A stretch of 64,000 nt of DNA from an uncultured Dysgonomonas sp. Lineage in GTDB: Bacteria > Bacteroidota > Bacteroidia > Bacteroidales > Dysgonomonadaceae. Under the pieces are notes generated by a model, which searched no databases, had not been told where the DNA came from, and saw only the letters and a program-made list of their open reading frames with translations. Made by a program: the position numbers and the translations under genes. Numbering within the stretch: position 1 is the first letter of the stretch; every line of letters begins with the position of its first letter. Positions 8,353-17,460 of this stretch are shown here, in pieces. Location of the stretch: positions 124,001 through 188,000 of the forward strand of contig CALKIV010000025.1 of the NCBI GenBank assembly GCA_937995835.1, read 5' to 3'.

Positions 8353-10893
8353 ATGTCGAAAAAAATATATACATATGACGAGGCTTATGGGGCTGCCTTG
8401 GAGTACTTTAAAGGTGACGAGTTAGCCGCTAAAGTTTGGGTAAGCAAATATGCTTTGAAAGATTCGGATGGTAAGATTTATGAAAAGTCTCCAACGGATA
8501 TGCATTGGCGATTGGCTAATGAAATAGCAAGAGTTGAGTCAAAATATGAAAAAGGACTAACTGCACAACAGTTGTTCGATCTGTTCGATGACTTTAAATA
8601 TATTGTTCCACAAGGAAGCCCAATGACTGGTATTGGTAACAATTTTCAGGTTGCTTCTTTGTCCAACTGCTTTGTTATAGGTATAGACGGTTCGTCAGAC
8701 TCCTATGGAGCCATTATTCGTATTGATGAAGAGCAAGTGCAACTCATGAAACGTAGAGGTGGGGTGGGGCATGATCTGTCACATATCCGTCCACGTGGAT
8801 CGGAAGTGAAAAACTCTGCGCTAACGTCTACAGGTCTTGTTCCTTTTATGGAAAGATATTCTAACTCAACAAGAGAAGTTGCACAAGACGGAAGACGTGG
8901 TGCGTTGATGTTGAGTGTTTCCATAAAACATCCAGATGCCGAATCGTTTATCGATGCTAAAATGGAAGAAGGAAAAGTAACGGGTGCCAATGTTTCGGTT
9001 AGAATTGACGACGACTTTATGAATGCTGTGGTGAGCGAAACTCCATATGTGCAGCAATATCCAATAGACTCTACTGATCCGTCTTACTCCAAAGATGTGG
9101 ATGCTGCAGGGTTGTGGAAAAAGATTGTTCATAATGCATGGAGATCGGCAGAGCCAGGAGTGTTGTTCTGGGATACTATTATAAGAGAATCCGTTCCTGA
9201 CTGTTATGCTGACTTAGGATTTAAAACAATATCTACCAATCCATGTGGAGAGATACCATTGTGTCCTTACGACAGTTGTCGTTTATTGGCAATCAATTTG
9301 TATTCTTATGTGGCTAATCCTTTCAAAAAGGATGCCTATTTTGATTTCGAATTATTTAAAAAACATGTTGAGTTGGCTCAACGTATAATGGATGATATCA
9401 TTGATCTTGAAGCTGAAAAGATTGATGCCATCTTAGAAAAAATAAAATCTGACCCAGAATCGAGTGAGGTGAAAACTCCTGAGATTCACTTATGGGAAAA
9501 AATTCGTAAAAAGACTTTGCAAGGACGTCGTACCGGTGTGGGAATAACTGCTGAGGGTGATATGATAGCTGCAATGGGCTTACGTTATGGAACAGAAGAG
9601 GCAACTGCTTTTGCAGAAGAAGTGCAACGAACATTGGCTATTGCGGCTTACAGATCGTCTGTGAATCTTGCAAAAGAACGTGGAGCTTTTGAAATATATG
9701 ACAATAAGAGAGAGGATAAAAATCCGTTTATAGCTCGTTTGGCTGAAGCTGATCCTAAACTATACAGTGATATGGTGAAGTTTGGAAGACGAAATATAGC
9801 TTGTTTGACCATTGCACCAACAGGATCGACTAGTATGATGACTCAAACTACATCTGGTATTGAGCCTGTATTCATGCCGGTGTATAAACGTCGTCGCAAG
9901 GTAAATCCAAATGACAAAGATGTTAGAATTGACTTTGTGGATGAAGTAGGTGATTCTTGGGAAGAATATATTGTGTTCCATCACAAGTTTGTGACGTGGA
10001 TGGAGAACAATGGACATTCAACAACGAAGAAATATACCAGCGAAGAAATTGATCAATTAGTGGCACAGTCTCCATATTATAAGGCAACATCTAACGATGT
10101 GGACTGGAGAGAAAAAGTGAGAATGCAAGGACGTGTGCAAAAATGGGTAGATCACTCTATCAGTGTGACGATCAACTTGCCAAATGATGTGTCAGAAGAT
10201 CTAATCAATGATCTGTATATCGAAGCTTGGAAGAGTGGATGTAAGGGCTGTACAGTTTACAGAGATGGCTCTCGTTCTGGTGTGTTGCTTGCTGCTGATG
10301 ACAAGAAAAAAGAAGAACGTGAAGAGTGTTACGAGTTGCCGGCTATTGTAGGTTCTCGTCCTAAGGAACTAGATTGTGATGTAATTAAATTCCAAAACAA
10401 TAAGGAAAAATGGATTGCATTTATCGGATTGCTGAATGGACGTCCTTATGAAATCTTTACCGGACTTCAAGATGATGATGAAGGAATTATGCTTCCTAAG
10501 AGTGTTTCGGAGGGAATTATTATCCGAAATACTAACGAAGAGGGAGAGCGTTCTTATGACTTCCAGTTCAAAAACAGAAGAGGATACAAGACAACTATCG
10601 AAGGACTAAACGATAAGTTTAATCCTGAATATTGGAACTATGCCAAGCTGATCTCTGGAGTTTTACGTTATGGTATGCCTATTGATCAAGTTGTAAAACT
10701 AGTGCAGGGCTTGGAGCTTGATAGCGAAACCATCAACACTTGGAAAAATGGAGTGGAAAGGGCACTGAAAAAATACTTGCCCAACAATCTGGAAGCTAAA
10801 GGACAAAAATGTCCGGTTTGTAATCTAGAATCGCTGATCTACGAAGAAGGATGTATGAAATGTACAAACTGTGGAGCTTCCAAATGCGGCTAA
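8353..10893 (+). CDS. nrdJ: adenosylcobalamin-dependent (class II) ribonucleotide reductase
   Basis: 846 aa single-chain enzyme that reduces ribonucleotides to deoxyribonucleotides through a B12 radical, independent of oxygen. Visible motifs are the active-site NPCGEIPLCPYDSCR near residues 296-310 and CLTIAPTGSTSMM near 484-496. A C-terminal cysteine-rich segment has CPVC...CMKCTNC...KCG in the last 30 residues and probably acts as the re-reducing tail or a zinc ribbon. A region around residues 670-800 resembles the TSCPD/NrdJ accessory domain. The gene has its own promoter and terminator. Requiring B12 fits an anaerobic lifestyle. Confidence 0.95.
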   Translation: MSKKIYTYDEAYGAALEYFKGDELAAKVWVSKYALKDSDGKIYEKSPTDMHWRLANEIARVESKYEKGLTAQQLFDLFDDFKYIVPQGSPMTGIGNNFQVASLSNCFVIGIDGSSDSYGAIIRIDEEQVQLMKRRGGVGHDLSHIRPRGSEVKNSALTSTGLVPFMERYSNSTREVAQDGRRGALMLSVSIKHPDAESFIDAKMEEGKVTGANVSVRIDDDFMNAVVSETPYVQQYPIDSTDPSYSKDVDAAGLWKKIVHNAWRSAEPGVLFWDTIIRESVPDCYADLGFKTISTNPCGEIPLCPYDSCRLLAINLYSYVANPFKKDAYFDFELFKKHVELAQRIMDDIIDLEAEKIDAILEKIKSDPESSEVKTPEIHLWEKIRKKTLQGRRTGVGITAEGDMIAAMGLRYGTEEATAFAEEVQRTLAIAAYRSSVNLAKERGAFEIYDNKREDKNPFIARLAEADPKLYSDMVKFGRRNIACLTIAPTGSTSMMTQTTSGIEPVFMPVYKRRRKVNPNDKDVRIDFVDEVGDSWEEYIVFHHKFVTWMENNGHSTTKKYTSEEIDQLVAQSPYYKATSNDVDWREKVRMQGRVQKWVDHSISVTINLPNDVSEDLINDLYIEAWKSGCKGCTVYRDGSRSGVLLAADDKKKEEREECYELPAIVGSRPKELDCDVIKFQNNKEKWIAFIGLLNGRPYEIFTGLQDDDEGIMLPKSVSEGIIIRNTNEEGERSYDFQFKNRRGYKTTIEGLNDKFNPEYWNYAKLISGVLRYGMPIDQVVKLVQGLELDSETINTWKNGVERALKKYLPNNLEAKGQKCPVCNLESLIYEEGCMKCTNCGASKCG

Positions 10894-10925
10894 TATATAT
10901 GCGATATAATATATAAAATAAGATA

Positions 10926-10965
10926 GAAGGAGGAACAAAGATCGTTTTGGTTCCTCCTCTTTTGA
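10926..10965 (+). terminator. terminator of nrdJ
   Basis: AGGAGGAAC (10928-10936) pairs with GTTCCTCCT (10950-10958), with further A/U pairing in the loop, followed by CTTTTGATTT. Confidence 0.85.
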
Positions 10966-10998
10966 TTTAATACAATTTTATTCTAAGAAAAAATAGAA

Positions 10999-11505
10999 AT
11001 GATAACTGTAACTGTTGAAGAGCGTGAGATCATAGATCAAATAATATATAAAAACACTCTTTGCTATGTGGGCATAATAGACCTTAATGGTTTGCCTTAC
11101 GTCATTCCCATGAATTTTGGATATAAGGGAGATGTGATATATTTACATTCGGGGCCCGACTCGGGCAGCGTGTTGGCTTTGCAGAAGAATCCAAATATTT
11201 GTATCACTTTTTGTGAAGGGCAAGAGTTGATCTATCAGAATGAAGAAGTGGCTTGCAGCTACAGAATGAAGAGTAGTAGTGTGATCTGCAGGGGCAAAGT
11301 GGTATTTGAACAAGATTTTGATAAGAAGGTAGAGGCACTGAATATCATCATGTCGCAATACACCGACAGGGAGTTCACTTATTCGGAGCCAGCAGTCAAT
11401 AATGTACAGATCTGGAAGGTGCAGATAGATGATGTGTCGTCGAAAGTATTTGGAAGACCGCACCGAAATTCAAGAAACTATAAAGAAGGGGAATCTTATT
11501 ATTAG
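10999..11505 (+). CDS. FMN-binding split-barrel protein (PNPOx / Nim-like family)
   Basis: 168 aa. The pattern NTLCYVGIIDLNGLPYVIPM followed by YLHSG and an SVICRGK strand near residue 95 is that of the pyridoxamine-phosphate-oxidase-like family that includes NimA nitroreductases. Such proteins bind FMN and reduce small substrates. True pyridoxamine phosphate oxidase is longer, so that activity is unlikely. The gene stands between terminated nrdJ and the sulfatase-fold gene 45 bp downstream. The substrate is unknown. Confidence 0.8.
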   Translation: MITVTVEEREIIDQIIYKNTLCYVGIIDLNGLPYVIPMNFGYKGDVIYLHSGPDSGSVLALQKNPNICITFCEGQELIYQNEEVACSYRMKSSSVICRGKVVFEQDFDKKVEALNIIMSQYTDREFTYSEPAVNNVQIWKVQIDDVSSKVFGRPHRNSRNYKEGESYY

Positions 11506-11550
11506 AGATTTTGAGATAAAATTTGCTAATTTTTTAAATATAAAACGAAA

Positions 11551-13518
11551 ATGAAATCGAACAATTCCTATGGGTTGCTAAAGTATTTACTAGGACTATA
11601 CCTATTGACGTTTGTAATGTTTACTCTCTTCAGAGTACTCTTTGCATACATCTTCTATGACGATTTCTTGGTTTTATATGGTACTGCTGAAGAACTTCAG
11701 CCGATCTTGCTGAAAGCTTTTGCCAAAGGGTTTAGATATGATAATATTGTTTTGTCGTGTCTCTTTATTCTTCCTCTTTTGTCCATCTTACTTTCATGGT
11801 TTGTAAAGATAAAGTTGAAGTTGCATCTAACAATTTTGAAGGTCTATTTCATTATTAGCTTAGGTGTCTTGATGGCTTTGTCATGTTTAGATTTTCCGTA
11901 CTACAATTATTTCTGGGCTCACCCTACACCTATCATCTTTAATTGGATGGGCTTTGGGGCTACTTATGGAATGATTTTGCAAGAGAGTTCATATTATCCG
12001 TATCTCTTGCTCTATGCCTTGGTAATGGTAGTCATCATATTGTATCTGGTAAAAGCGGGGTCGTATACATTAAGTAGAGAAAAGAGAATCTCAATTTTTG
12101 ATCATCCTCTTCTACAAATCACTCTCTTTATTGTGGCTGTCGTTATGTGTTTTTTCGGAACAAGAGGTCAGTTTGGCAAAGATCACATTGGTATATATGC
12201 TGCCTACTTCACAGATTTTACGCTTGTTTCTAACATAAGTCTGCATCCAGCTTACTATTTTGCCGTATATATTACAGATTATGAAGCTAAGTTTGAAGAA
12301 TTGATGGATGGAAAAACAGCTGTCAGTCATGTTAAGAAAACATATGGTTTGATGGACAATGACACCACAGTATACCAAAATCCATTGAGCAGAAAGGTAG
12401 AGATGGATTCAAGCCGTCAGGTCAATAAGCTAAATGTGGTACTCGTTTTTATGGAATCCATGAGCGAGAATCTATTGCATCAGACTGTGAATAATAAGCC
12501 CCTTACCCCTTATCTTGATAGCTTAATTGAGAAGTCCTATTACTTCGAAAATTTCTATTCAGCCGGCATTCATACTAATCTTGGGGTTGGCAGTGTGTTT
12601 ACGGGATATCCTGCTCGCTTCGGAAAGCATATGATGGGGCGTTATCCTCAAGAATATAAAGGTCTGTTACCAGCCTTGAGAGATCAGGGTTATCATACTT
12701 CTTTTTTTATTCCTAACGAGGAAGTATATGATAATATGGGCTTGTTTTTGAAAACCAATGGACTTGATACTCTCTTTAGCGATAAGCACTATCGAGAAGA
12801 AGACAAGGTGAATAATTATGGGGTGCCTGATGATTTCTTATTAAATTTCTCGGCAAATGAGATCAGCAAGTTCAGCGATACAGTGCCTTTCTTTGCTGGC
12901 ATTTTGACGGTAAGCAATCATCCTCCTTACATCATTCCTCAAGAATTTAGAGGCATCAGTGATGACGATGGAGTAGCAATTATCAATTATGTAGATCATT
13001 CTATCCAGACGTTTATGGAGAAAGCTTCACAGACAGCATGGTATGATAATACGGTGTTTGTTTTCTTTGGCGATCATGGCAAACGAGCAAACAATCATAT
13101 ATACAATATGTCATTGGGTTACAATCATATCCCTCTGATCATTTATTCTCCTACGTTTGAGGATATACCTAAAAGATTCTCACAGTTTGGTGGGCAAATA
13201 GATATTTTCCCAACCCTCATGGGGCTTCTGAACCTCGAGTATACAAATAATAGTTTGGGAATTGATCTTCTGAAAGAGGAACGTCCGTATATGGTCTTCT
13301 GTTCTGATAATGATATGGGATGCATCAATGATTCACTTTTTTATGTGTTCAATCCACGAGAAAAAAGCGAAATAGTGTACGATTTACGTAAGACTGGGGA
13401 TGTAACCAACTATTACGAAAAGTATAAGAATGAGGCTGCAGAAATGAAAGACTATGGGCTTTCTATTTTGACTGCCACAGATTATTTGACGAAAGAGGAT
13501 TTAACTGGAAAATATTGA
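11551..13518 (+). CDS. LTA-synthase-like membrane sulfatase/phosphotransferase
   Basis: 655 aa. Five N-terminal transmembrane helices (about residues 10-35, 55-75, 88-110, 145-168 and 185-205) precede an extracytoplasmic alkaline-phosphatase-fold domain (about 290-640). Domain motifs are LVFMESMSENLL (metal Glu), SAGIHTNLG with a probable nucleophilic Thr near 341, FFGDHGKR near 507 and YNHIPLIIYSP (His). LtaS-type enzymes transfer phosphoglycerol. In Gram-negative bacteria relatives modify LPS or membrane-derived glycans, so the acceptor cannot be inferred. It ends in a bidirectional terminator. Confidence 0.85.
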   Translation: MKSNNSYGLLKYLLGLYLLTFVMFTLFRVLFAYIFYDDFLVLYGTAEELQPILLKAFAKGFRYDNIVLSCLFILPLLSILLSWFVKIKLKLHLTILKVYFIISLGVLMALSCLDFPYYNYFWAHPTPIIFNWMGFGATYGMILQESSYYPYLLLYALVMVVIILYLVKAGSYTLSREKRISIFDHPLLQITLFIVAVVMCFFGTRGQFGKDHIGIYAAYFTDFTLVSNISLHPAYYFAVYITDYEAKFEELMDGKTAVSHVKKTYGLMDNDTTVYQNPLSRKVEMDSSRQVNKLNVVLVFMESMSENLLHQTVNNKPLTPYLDSLIEKSYYFENFYSAGIHTNLGVGSVFTGYPARFGKHMMGRYPQEYKGLLPALRDQGYHTSFFIPNEEVYDNMGLFLKTNGLDTLFSDKHYREEDKVNNYGVPDDFLLNFSANEISKFSDTVPFFAGILTVSNHPPYIIPQEFRGISDDDGVAIINYVDHSIQTFMEKASQTAWYDNTVFVFFGDHGKRANNHIYNMSLGYNHIPLIIYSPTFEDIPKRFSQFGGQIDIFPTLMGLLNLEYTNNSLGIDLLKEERPYMVFCSDNDMGCINDSLFYVFNPREKSEIVYDLRKTGDVTNYYEKYKNEAAEMKDYGLSILTATDYLTKEDLTGKY

Positions 13519-13538
13519 TCCAATTTTAAGGATAAAAA

Positions 13539-13575
13539 AACAGGTTGAGCATTCGATGTTCAACCTGTTTTTGTT
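13539..13575. terminator. bidirectional terminator between convergent genes
   Basis: AACAGGTTGA (13539-13548) and TCAACCTGTT (13560-13569) form a 10-bp stem flanked by A7 on the left and TTTTTGTTTG on the right. It can therefore stop both the sulfatase-like gene (+) and the aromatic operon (-). Confidence 0.9.
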
Positions 13576-13592
13576 TGTCAATATAGTATCTG

Positions 13593-14372
13593 TTACTTTT
13601 CAGCAATATTCTTTCTGACTTTTGTCAAGAATTTCAGCATAGCATCAGAGTCCTTATTCTCTATGATTTTTAATAAACCTTTCAGCTCTTCTCTGATCTG
13701 TTCTACCTGATTGGCAGAATAGGGGTTGAAAAGAATCTCTGTCAACAAGAAATCGTCCTCAGACAACAAGCCTTTGGCGATATTCATGTGTCGCTTAAAG
13801 GTTGTTCCCGGTGCATCTTGAGGCTTCATCACAGAGGCGAAAACCAAGGTAGACGCAAAAGGAATGGACAACGAATAGGCAATCGTTTCGTCATGAGCAT
13901 CGAACGTGTATTCAAAAACTCTCAGTTTTAGATTGTTGTATAAATCTTTGAAAAAGATCTTTCCCCAATGGTTCGACTCACTGATGATGATGGCGCTTTG
14001 TGTGCTCAGATCGTTGAGACTGGCAAAAGTGGGACCAAACATCGGGTGAGTGGACACAAAGGGCTGTTCTACTGAGGCATAAAACTCTTGTAATCCTGTC
14101 TTTACGGATGCTATATCCGAGATGATACAGTCTTTGCTGAGATAAGGAATCACTGCCTTAAATGCCTCAATGGTATATTTGATGGTAGAAGCATTGATTA
14201 CCAGTTCGGGATTGAATTCTCTTATTTCATCCAAATCCTTTATCCTTACGGTGTTGTATGTAAATCTCAATCGTTTGGGATCGACATCATATACTGCCAC
14301 TTCGTGATCGAAACTGAGTACATCGGCAAAGAATGAGCCCATCTTGCCTGCTCCTAAAATTAGTATTTTCAT
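13593..14372 (-). CDS. tyrA: prephenate dehydrogenase
   Basis: 259 aa NAD(P)-dependent enzyme converting prephenate to 4-hydroxyphenylpyruvate for tyrosine synthesis. The N-terminal Rossmann motif GAGKMGSFF is at residues 7-15. The family feature STHPMFGPTFAS lies near residue 107, and the C-terminal half is helical. There is no ACT domain, so feedback control would have to be elsewhere. It is the last gene of the aromatic operon and starts 15 bp after the DAHP synthase gene. Confidence 0.93.
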   Translation of the reverse strand: MKILILGAGKMGSFFADVLSFDHEVAVYDVDPKRLRFTYNTVRIKDLDEIREFNPELVINASTIKYTIEAFKAVIPYLSKDCIISDIASVKTGLQEFYASVEQPFVSTHPMFGPTFASLNDLSTQSAIIISESNHWGKIFFKDLYNNLKLRVFEYTFDAHDETIAYSLSIPFASTLVFASVMKPQDAPGTTFKRHMNIAKGLLSEDDFLLTEILFNPYSANQVEQIREELKGLLKIIENKDSDAMLKFLTKVRKNIAEK

Positions 14373-14387
14373 TGTCCTGCCAAAGTT

Positions 14388-15449
14388 TTATTTACTCACA
14401 ATATCTAGCTGTTGTCTTACTGATTCTTCGTGAATAGCCTCAAGCACCACACGCATAAATTCTGGATTCATTCCCATTTTAGTAGCTTCTGCTATTCTTC
14501 CTTTTAGGATATCTCCGTATCTATCTTGTTGGATGATAGGCATGTCGTGCTCTTTTTTGAATGTCCCGATTTCGCGAGAAACACGCATTCTCTTCGATAG
14601 TAGTTCCAAAAGACTTTGGTCTAATTCATCAATCTGCTTTCTCAAATCTTTCAAATCTTCAGTGGTTACTTTCGTATTTCTGATCACCAGATTGTCCAAT
14701 ATTTCTTTCAATCTTTCGGGTGTCACTTGTTGTTTGGCATCGCTCCAAGCCTCATCAGGGTTGCAGTGTGTTTCGATGATCAGTCCCTCGAAATTCAAGT
14801 CCATTGCTTGTTGGCTCAGTGGCTCTATCAATTCACGGCTACCACCAATGTGGCTAGGGTCGCAGATGATAGGTAGATCAGGCATACGACGTTTTAGCTC
14901 AATAGGGATGTGCCATTGTGGAATGTTTCTGTAAATGGTTTTGTCATAAGAACTGAATCCTCGGTGTATGGCTCCAATTTTGGTCAGACCCATAGCACTC
15001 AAGCGTTCCAATGCCCCAATCCATAACTCAAGGTCAGGATTCACAGGGTTTTTTACAAGCACAGGAATATCTACTCCTTGCAGAGCTTCAGCAATTTCTT
15101 GTACGGCGAAAGGGTTTGCTGTCGTACGTGCGCCTATCCATAGCATATCCATGCCATATTTTAGTGCTTCGTAAACGTGCTTTTGGGTGGCAACTTCTGT
15201 GGCAACATACATGCCTGTTTCTTGCTTCACTTTTTTCAACCAAGCCAGCCCCTCAGCTCCTATTCCTTCAAAGCCTCCTGGTTTGGTTCTTGGTTTCCAA
15301 ATGCCTGCACGCATAATTTTTACACCATTGGCTGCCAGCTGTTTGGCAATGGTCATTACTTGTTCTTCTGTTTCTGCGCTACATGGTCCTGCTATCACTA
15401 ACGGACGCTTGGCGTCTATTCCGGGTAGTAAAATTGATTCTAATTTCAT
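14388..15449 (-). CDS. bifunctional DAHP synthase / chorismate mutase
   Basis: 353 aa fusion. Residues about 1-260 are a type I DAHP synthase of the KDO8P-synthase-like class: VIAGPCSAET near 20, GIWKPRTKPGGFEG near 51, and CDPSHIGGSRELI near 196. It condenses PEP and erythrose-4-phosphate. Residues about 263-353 are an AroQ-type chorismate mutase: DLKDLRKQIDELDQSLLELL with KRMRVSREIG. The fusion joins the entry step of the shikimate pathway to the branch step toward Phe/Tyr, in keeping with the neighbouring pheA and tyrA. Confidence 0.94.
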   Translation of the reverse strand: MKLESILLPGIDAKRPLVIAGPCSAETEEQVMTIAKQLAANGVKIMRAGIWKPRTKPGGFEGIGAEGLAWLKKVKQETGMYVATEVATQKHVYEALKYGMDMLWIGARTTANPFAVQEIAEALQGVDIPVLVKNPVNPDLELWIGALERLSAMGLTKIGAIHRGFSSYDKTIYRNIPQWHIPIELKRRMPDLPIICDPSHIGGSRELIEPLSQQAMDLNFEGLIIETHCNPDEAWSDAKQQVTPERLKEILDNLVIRNTKVTTEDLKDLRKQIDELDQSLLELLSKRMRVSREIGTFKKEHDMPIIQQDRYGDILKGRIAEATKMGMNPEFMRVVLEAIHEESVRQQLDIVSK

Positions 15450-15486
15450 TGTATGTTCTATTTTATTGATTATTCTTTATACTCTT

Positions 15487-16149
15487 TTATTTCACTTTGC
15501 CTTTAAGGCTTGTTAATCTTTGTTGGTCGTCAAAGGAGGCTTCTAATGCATCATCCTTTTTGCTGGCAAAAATCTCGAAGTCAAGTTCTTTCAGTGCATA
15601 GCCTTTTGCCGTTAGGTAATTTGCCAATGTTCGTTTATGATTGATGCCAAAGATGGAAATTATTTCGGGAAACGTCTTCAGGATGCGAACTTGCTCGTTA
15701 TACTTCACCTCGTCCACCAAATCAGACTCTAGTGTCATGAGCGCGATGCCATCTCCGTAATCACCTGCATAATAGGCACTACTTCCAAATTTGCCGGAGG
15801 CTATGATGCCCAAAGCGTGCACATCGGTAGCTTCTATTTTATATTTTTCTTTGGTCAAAAATTCTACATTATAGTCTTCGCCCAACTTTTTCAATTCATT
15901 AGCTTGTTTCAATAGGTTTTCAGGTATCCCTGATGCCTCATTAGCCCAAGCCCAGAGCCATGTGCCCTCCTGATGCGAGTATGTTCCAAGGAGCTGTATT
16001 GGCATTTCTATGTCTCCAAAAGAGATCAGCCCTGTTGTCATGTCCACATTCCAAGCATGGTCTCCAATGACTTCGGCAAGGCTGTACTGTTTTTCAAAAC
16101 CAATACCGGCATATTGCTCAAAGAGGGTGTCGTAGTTGATTATTTCCAT
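15487..16149 (-). CDS. DUF6882-type protein within the aromatic operon
   Basis: 220 aa cytosolic protein without signal peptide or membrane segment. The segment LLGTYSHQEGTWLWAWANEA is characteristic of proteins I associate with DUF6882; no catalytic motif is recognisable. It starts 7 bp after the upstream aminotransferase gene and is followed by DAHP synthase, so it is cotranscribed with aromatic biosynthesis. That position may be meaningful or fortuitous. Function is unknown. Confidence 0.65.
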   Translation of the reverse strand: MEIINYDTLFEQYAGIGFEKQYSLAEVIGDHAWNVDMTTGLISFGDIEMPIQLLGTYSHQEGTWLWAWANEASGIPENLLKQANELKKLGEDYNVEFLTKEKYKIEATDVHALGIIASGKFGSSAYYAGDYGDGIALMTLESDLVDEVKYNEQVRILKTFPEIISIFGINHKRTLANYLTAKGYALKELDFEIFASKKDDALEASFDDQQRLTSLKGKVK

Positions 16150-16156
16150 TGTTTTC

Positions 16157-17326
16157 TTATATTTTTTTTACTCTCTCTAAGGCTTCTGCCAACATTTTTT
16201 CGTTGCAGCAAAGCGATAGTCGGATGTATCTTTCTCCTTTGCTTCCGAAGATAAATCCCGGAGTGATGAATACATTTGCGTCATATAACACTTTGTCGGC
16301 CAGTGCTTCGCTTCCTTTGCAGCTTTCGGGGATGCGTCCCCAAAGAAACATGCCCACTTGCGAAGGGTCGAAGGTGCATCCAAGGGTAGTCATGATTTCC
16401 TCTGCCAGCTTTCTGCGCTCCAGATATAGTGTTATGTTCTTTTCGTTGTGCCACTCTTCGCTGTTGTTTAGGGCAGCAATGGTTGCCATTTGCATAGGCT
16501 TGAACTGTCCACTGTCGATGTTGCTCTTTACTTTTAGCACCCACTCAATGAATTGAGGATTAGATGCTAACATTCCCATGCGCCAACCCGGCATATTGTG
16601 CGATTTGCTTAGCGAGTTGAGCTCGATGCAAATATCCTTTGCTCCTTCCACTTGCAAGATGCTCAATCGATTGGTATTCAGGATAAAGCTGTACGGATTG
16701 TCGTTCACTATCACGATGTTGTGCTTTTTCCCGAAAGCGACTAGTTTTTCTAACAATGGCATGGTCGAATTTGCTCCCGTTGGCATGTTGGGATAGTTGA
16801 CCCACATCAGTTTGATATTGGTCAGATCCATTTTCTCTAAAGCCTCAAAATCGGGTTGCCAACCTCTGTTTTCGTCCAATTCATAGGTGTGAATCTTTGC
16901 CCCCACCAAATTGCTCACCGAGGTGTAAGTGGGATATCCCGGATTGGGAACCAACACGCCATCTCCCGGATTGAGAAATGCAAGTGAGATGTGCAAGATA
17001 CCCTCCTTAGATCCAATGAGAGGCTGTATTTCTTTGTTTGCATCCAACGACACGTTGAACCATTTTTTATACCAACCTGCATAGGCTGCTCTCAGTTCGG
17101 CAATGCCCACATAAGGTTGATATCCGTGTGTATCAGTTCTTTGTGCTGATTCGCATAGGGCGTCTATCGTCTCTGGCGATGGTGGCATGTCAGGGCTACC
17201 GATGCCTAGGCTGATCACATTTTTGCCTGCTGCATTCATTGCTGCTACCTCTTTCAGCTTAGTTGAAAAGTAGTATTCTTTGATACTGTCTAAGCGTTTG
17301 GCTGGTTGTATGCTGTTTTGAGTCAT
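16157..17326 (-). CDS. class I aminotransferase (aromatic/aspartate type)
   Basis: 389 aa PLP enzyme. ATG 17326 is preferred; an in-frame TTG nine bases upstream would add MKL but lies in a repeat. Family signatures are LGIGSPDMPPS, the Asn and Tyr pocket segments VNDNPYSFILN, and the PLP lysine in NSLSKSHNMPGWRMG near residue 235. Sequence and context suggest a phenylpyruvate/hydroxyphenylpyruvate transaminase completing Phe and Tyr synthesis. A diaminopimelate or alanine role cannot be excluded. The start codon sits inside the repeat-rich spacer described at 17314-17460. Confidence 0.85.
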   Translation of the reverse strand: MTQNSIQPAKRLDSIKEYYFSTKLKEVAAMNAAGKNVISLGIGSPDMPPSPETIDALCESAQRTDTHGYQPYVGIAELRAAYAGWYKKWFNVSLDANKEIQPLIGSKEGILHISLAFLNPGDGVLVPNPGYPTYTSVSNLVGAKIHTYELDENRGWQPDFEALEKMDLTNIKLMWVNYPNMPTGANSTMPLLEKLVAFGKKHNIVIVNDNPYSFILNTNRLSILQVEGAKDICIELNSLSKSHNMPGWRMGMLASNPQFIEWVLKVKSNIDSGQFKPMQMATIAALNNSEEWHNEKNITLYLERRKLAEEIMTTLGCTFDPSQVGMFLWGRIPESCKGSEALADKVLYDANVFITPGFIFGSKGERYIRLSLCCNEKMLAEALERVKKI

Positions 17327-17364
17327 GAGTTTCAAGTAATGAGTTTTGAGTTGAAAGTAATAAG
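17314..17364 (-). repeat. short degenerate ACTC/ACTT repeats between pheA and the aminotransferase gene
   Basis: On the minus strand the sequence runs CTTATTACTTTCAACTC, AAAACTCATTACTTG, AAACTCATGACTCAAAAC. These are imperfect repeats of an AACTCAAAACTCATTACTT unit. The aminotransferase ATG is formed within the last unit. From memory, such repeats commonly flank four-helix-bundle (IVP) genes in Bacteroidetes. Confidence 0.55.
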
Positions 17365-17460
17365 TTATTTTCCACGTACAGAATTAATTAATGCTATTAG
17401 CATGGCTTTCACTTCATTTATTTCTTTATCTATATTATTATAATTTTTTCGTCTATCTAT
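17365..17460 (-). pseudogene. possible C-terminal remnant of a four-helix-bundle (IVP-like) gene
   Basis: A 31-codon open frame without a start codon ends at TAA 17365-17367. It encodes an amphipathic helix, NNIDKEINEVKAMLIALINS, resembling the last helix of 23S-rRNA-intervening-sequence proteins. It begins at the pheA stop and is followed by the repeats at 17314-17364 that often accompany such genes. The match is by pattern recall only. Confidence 0.35.
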
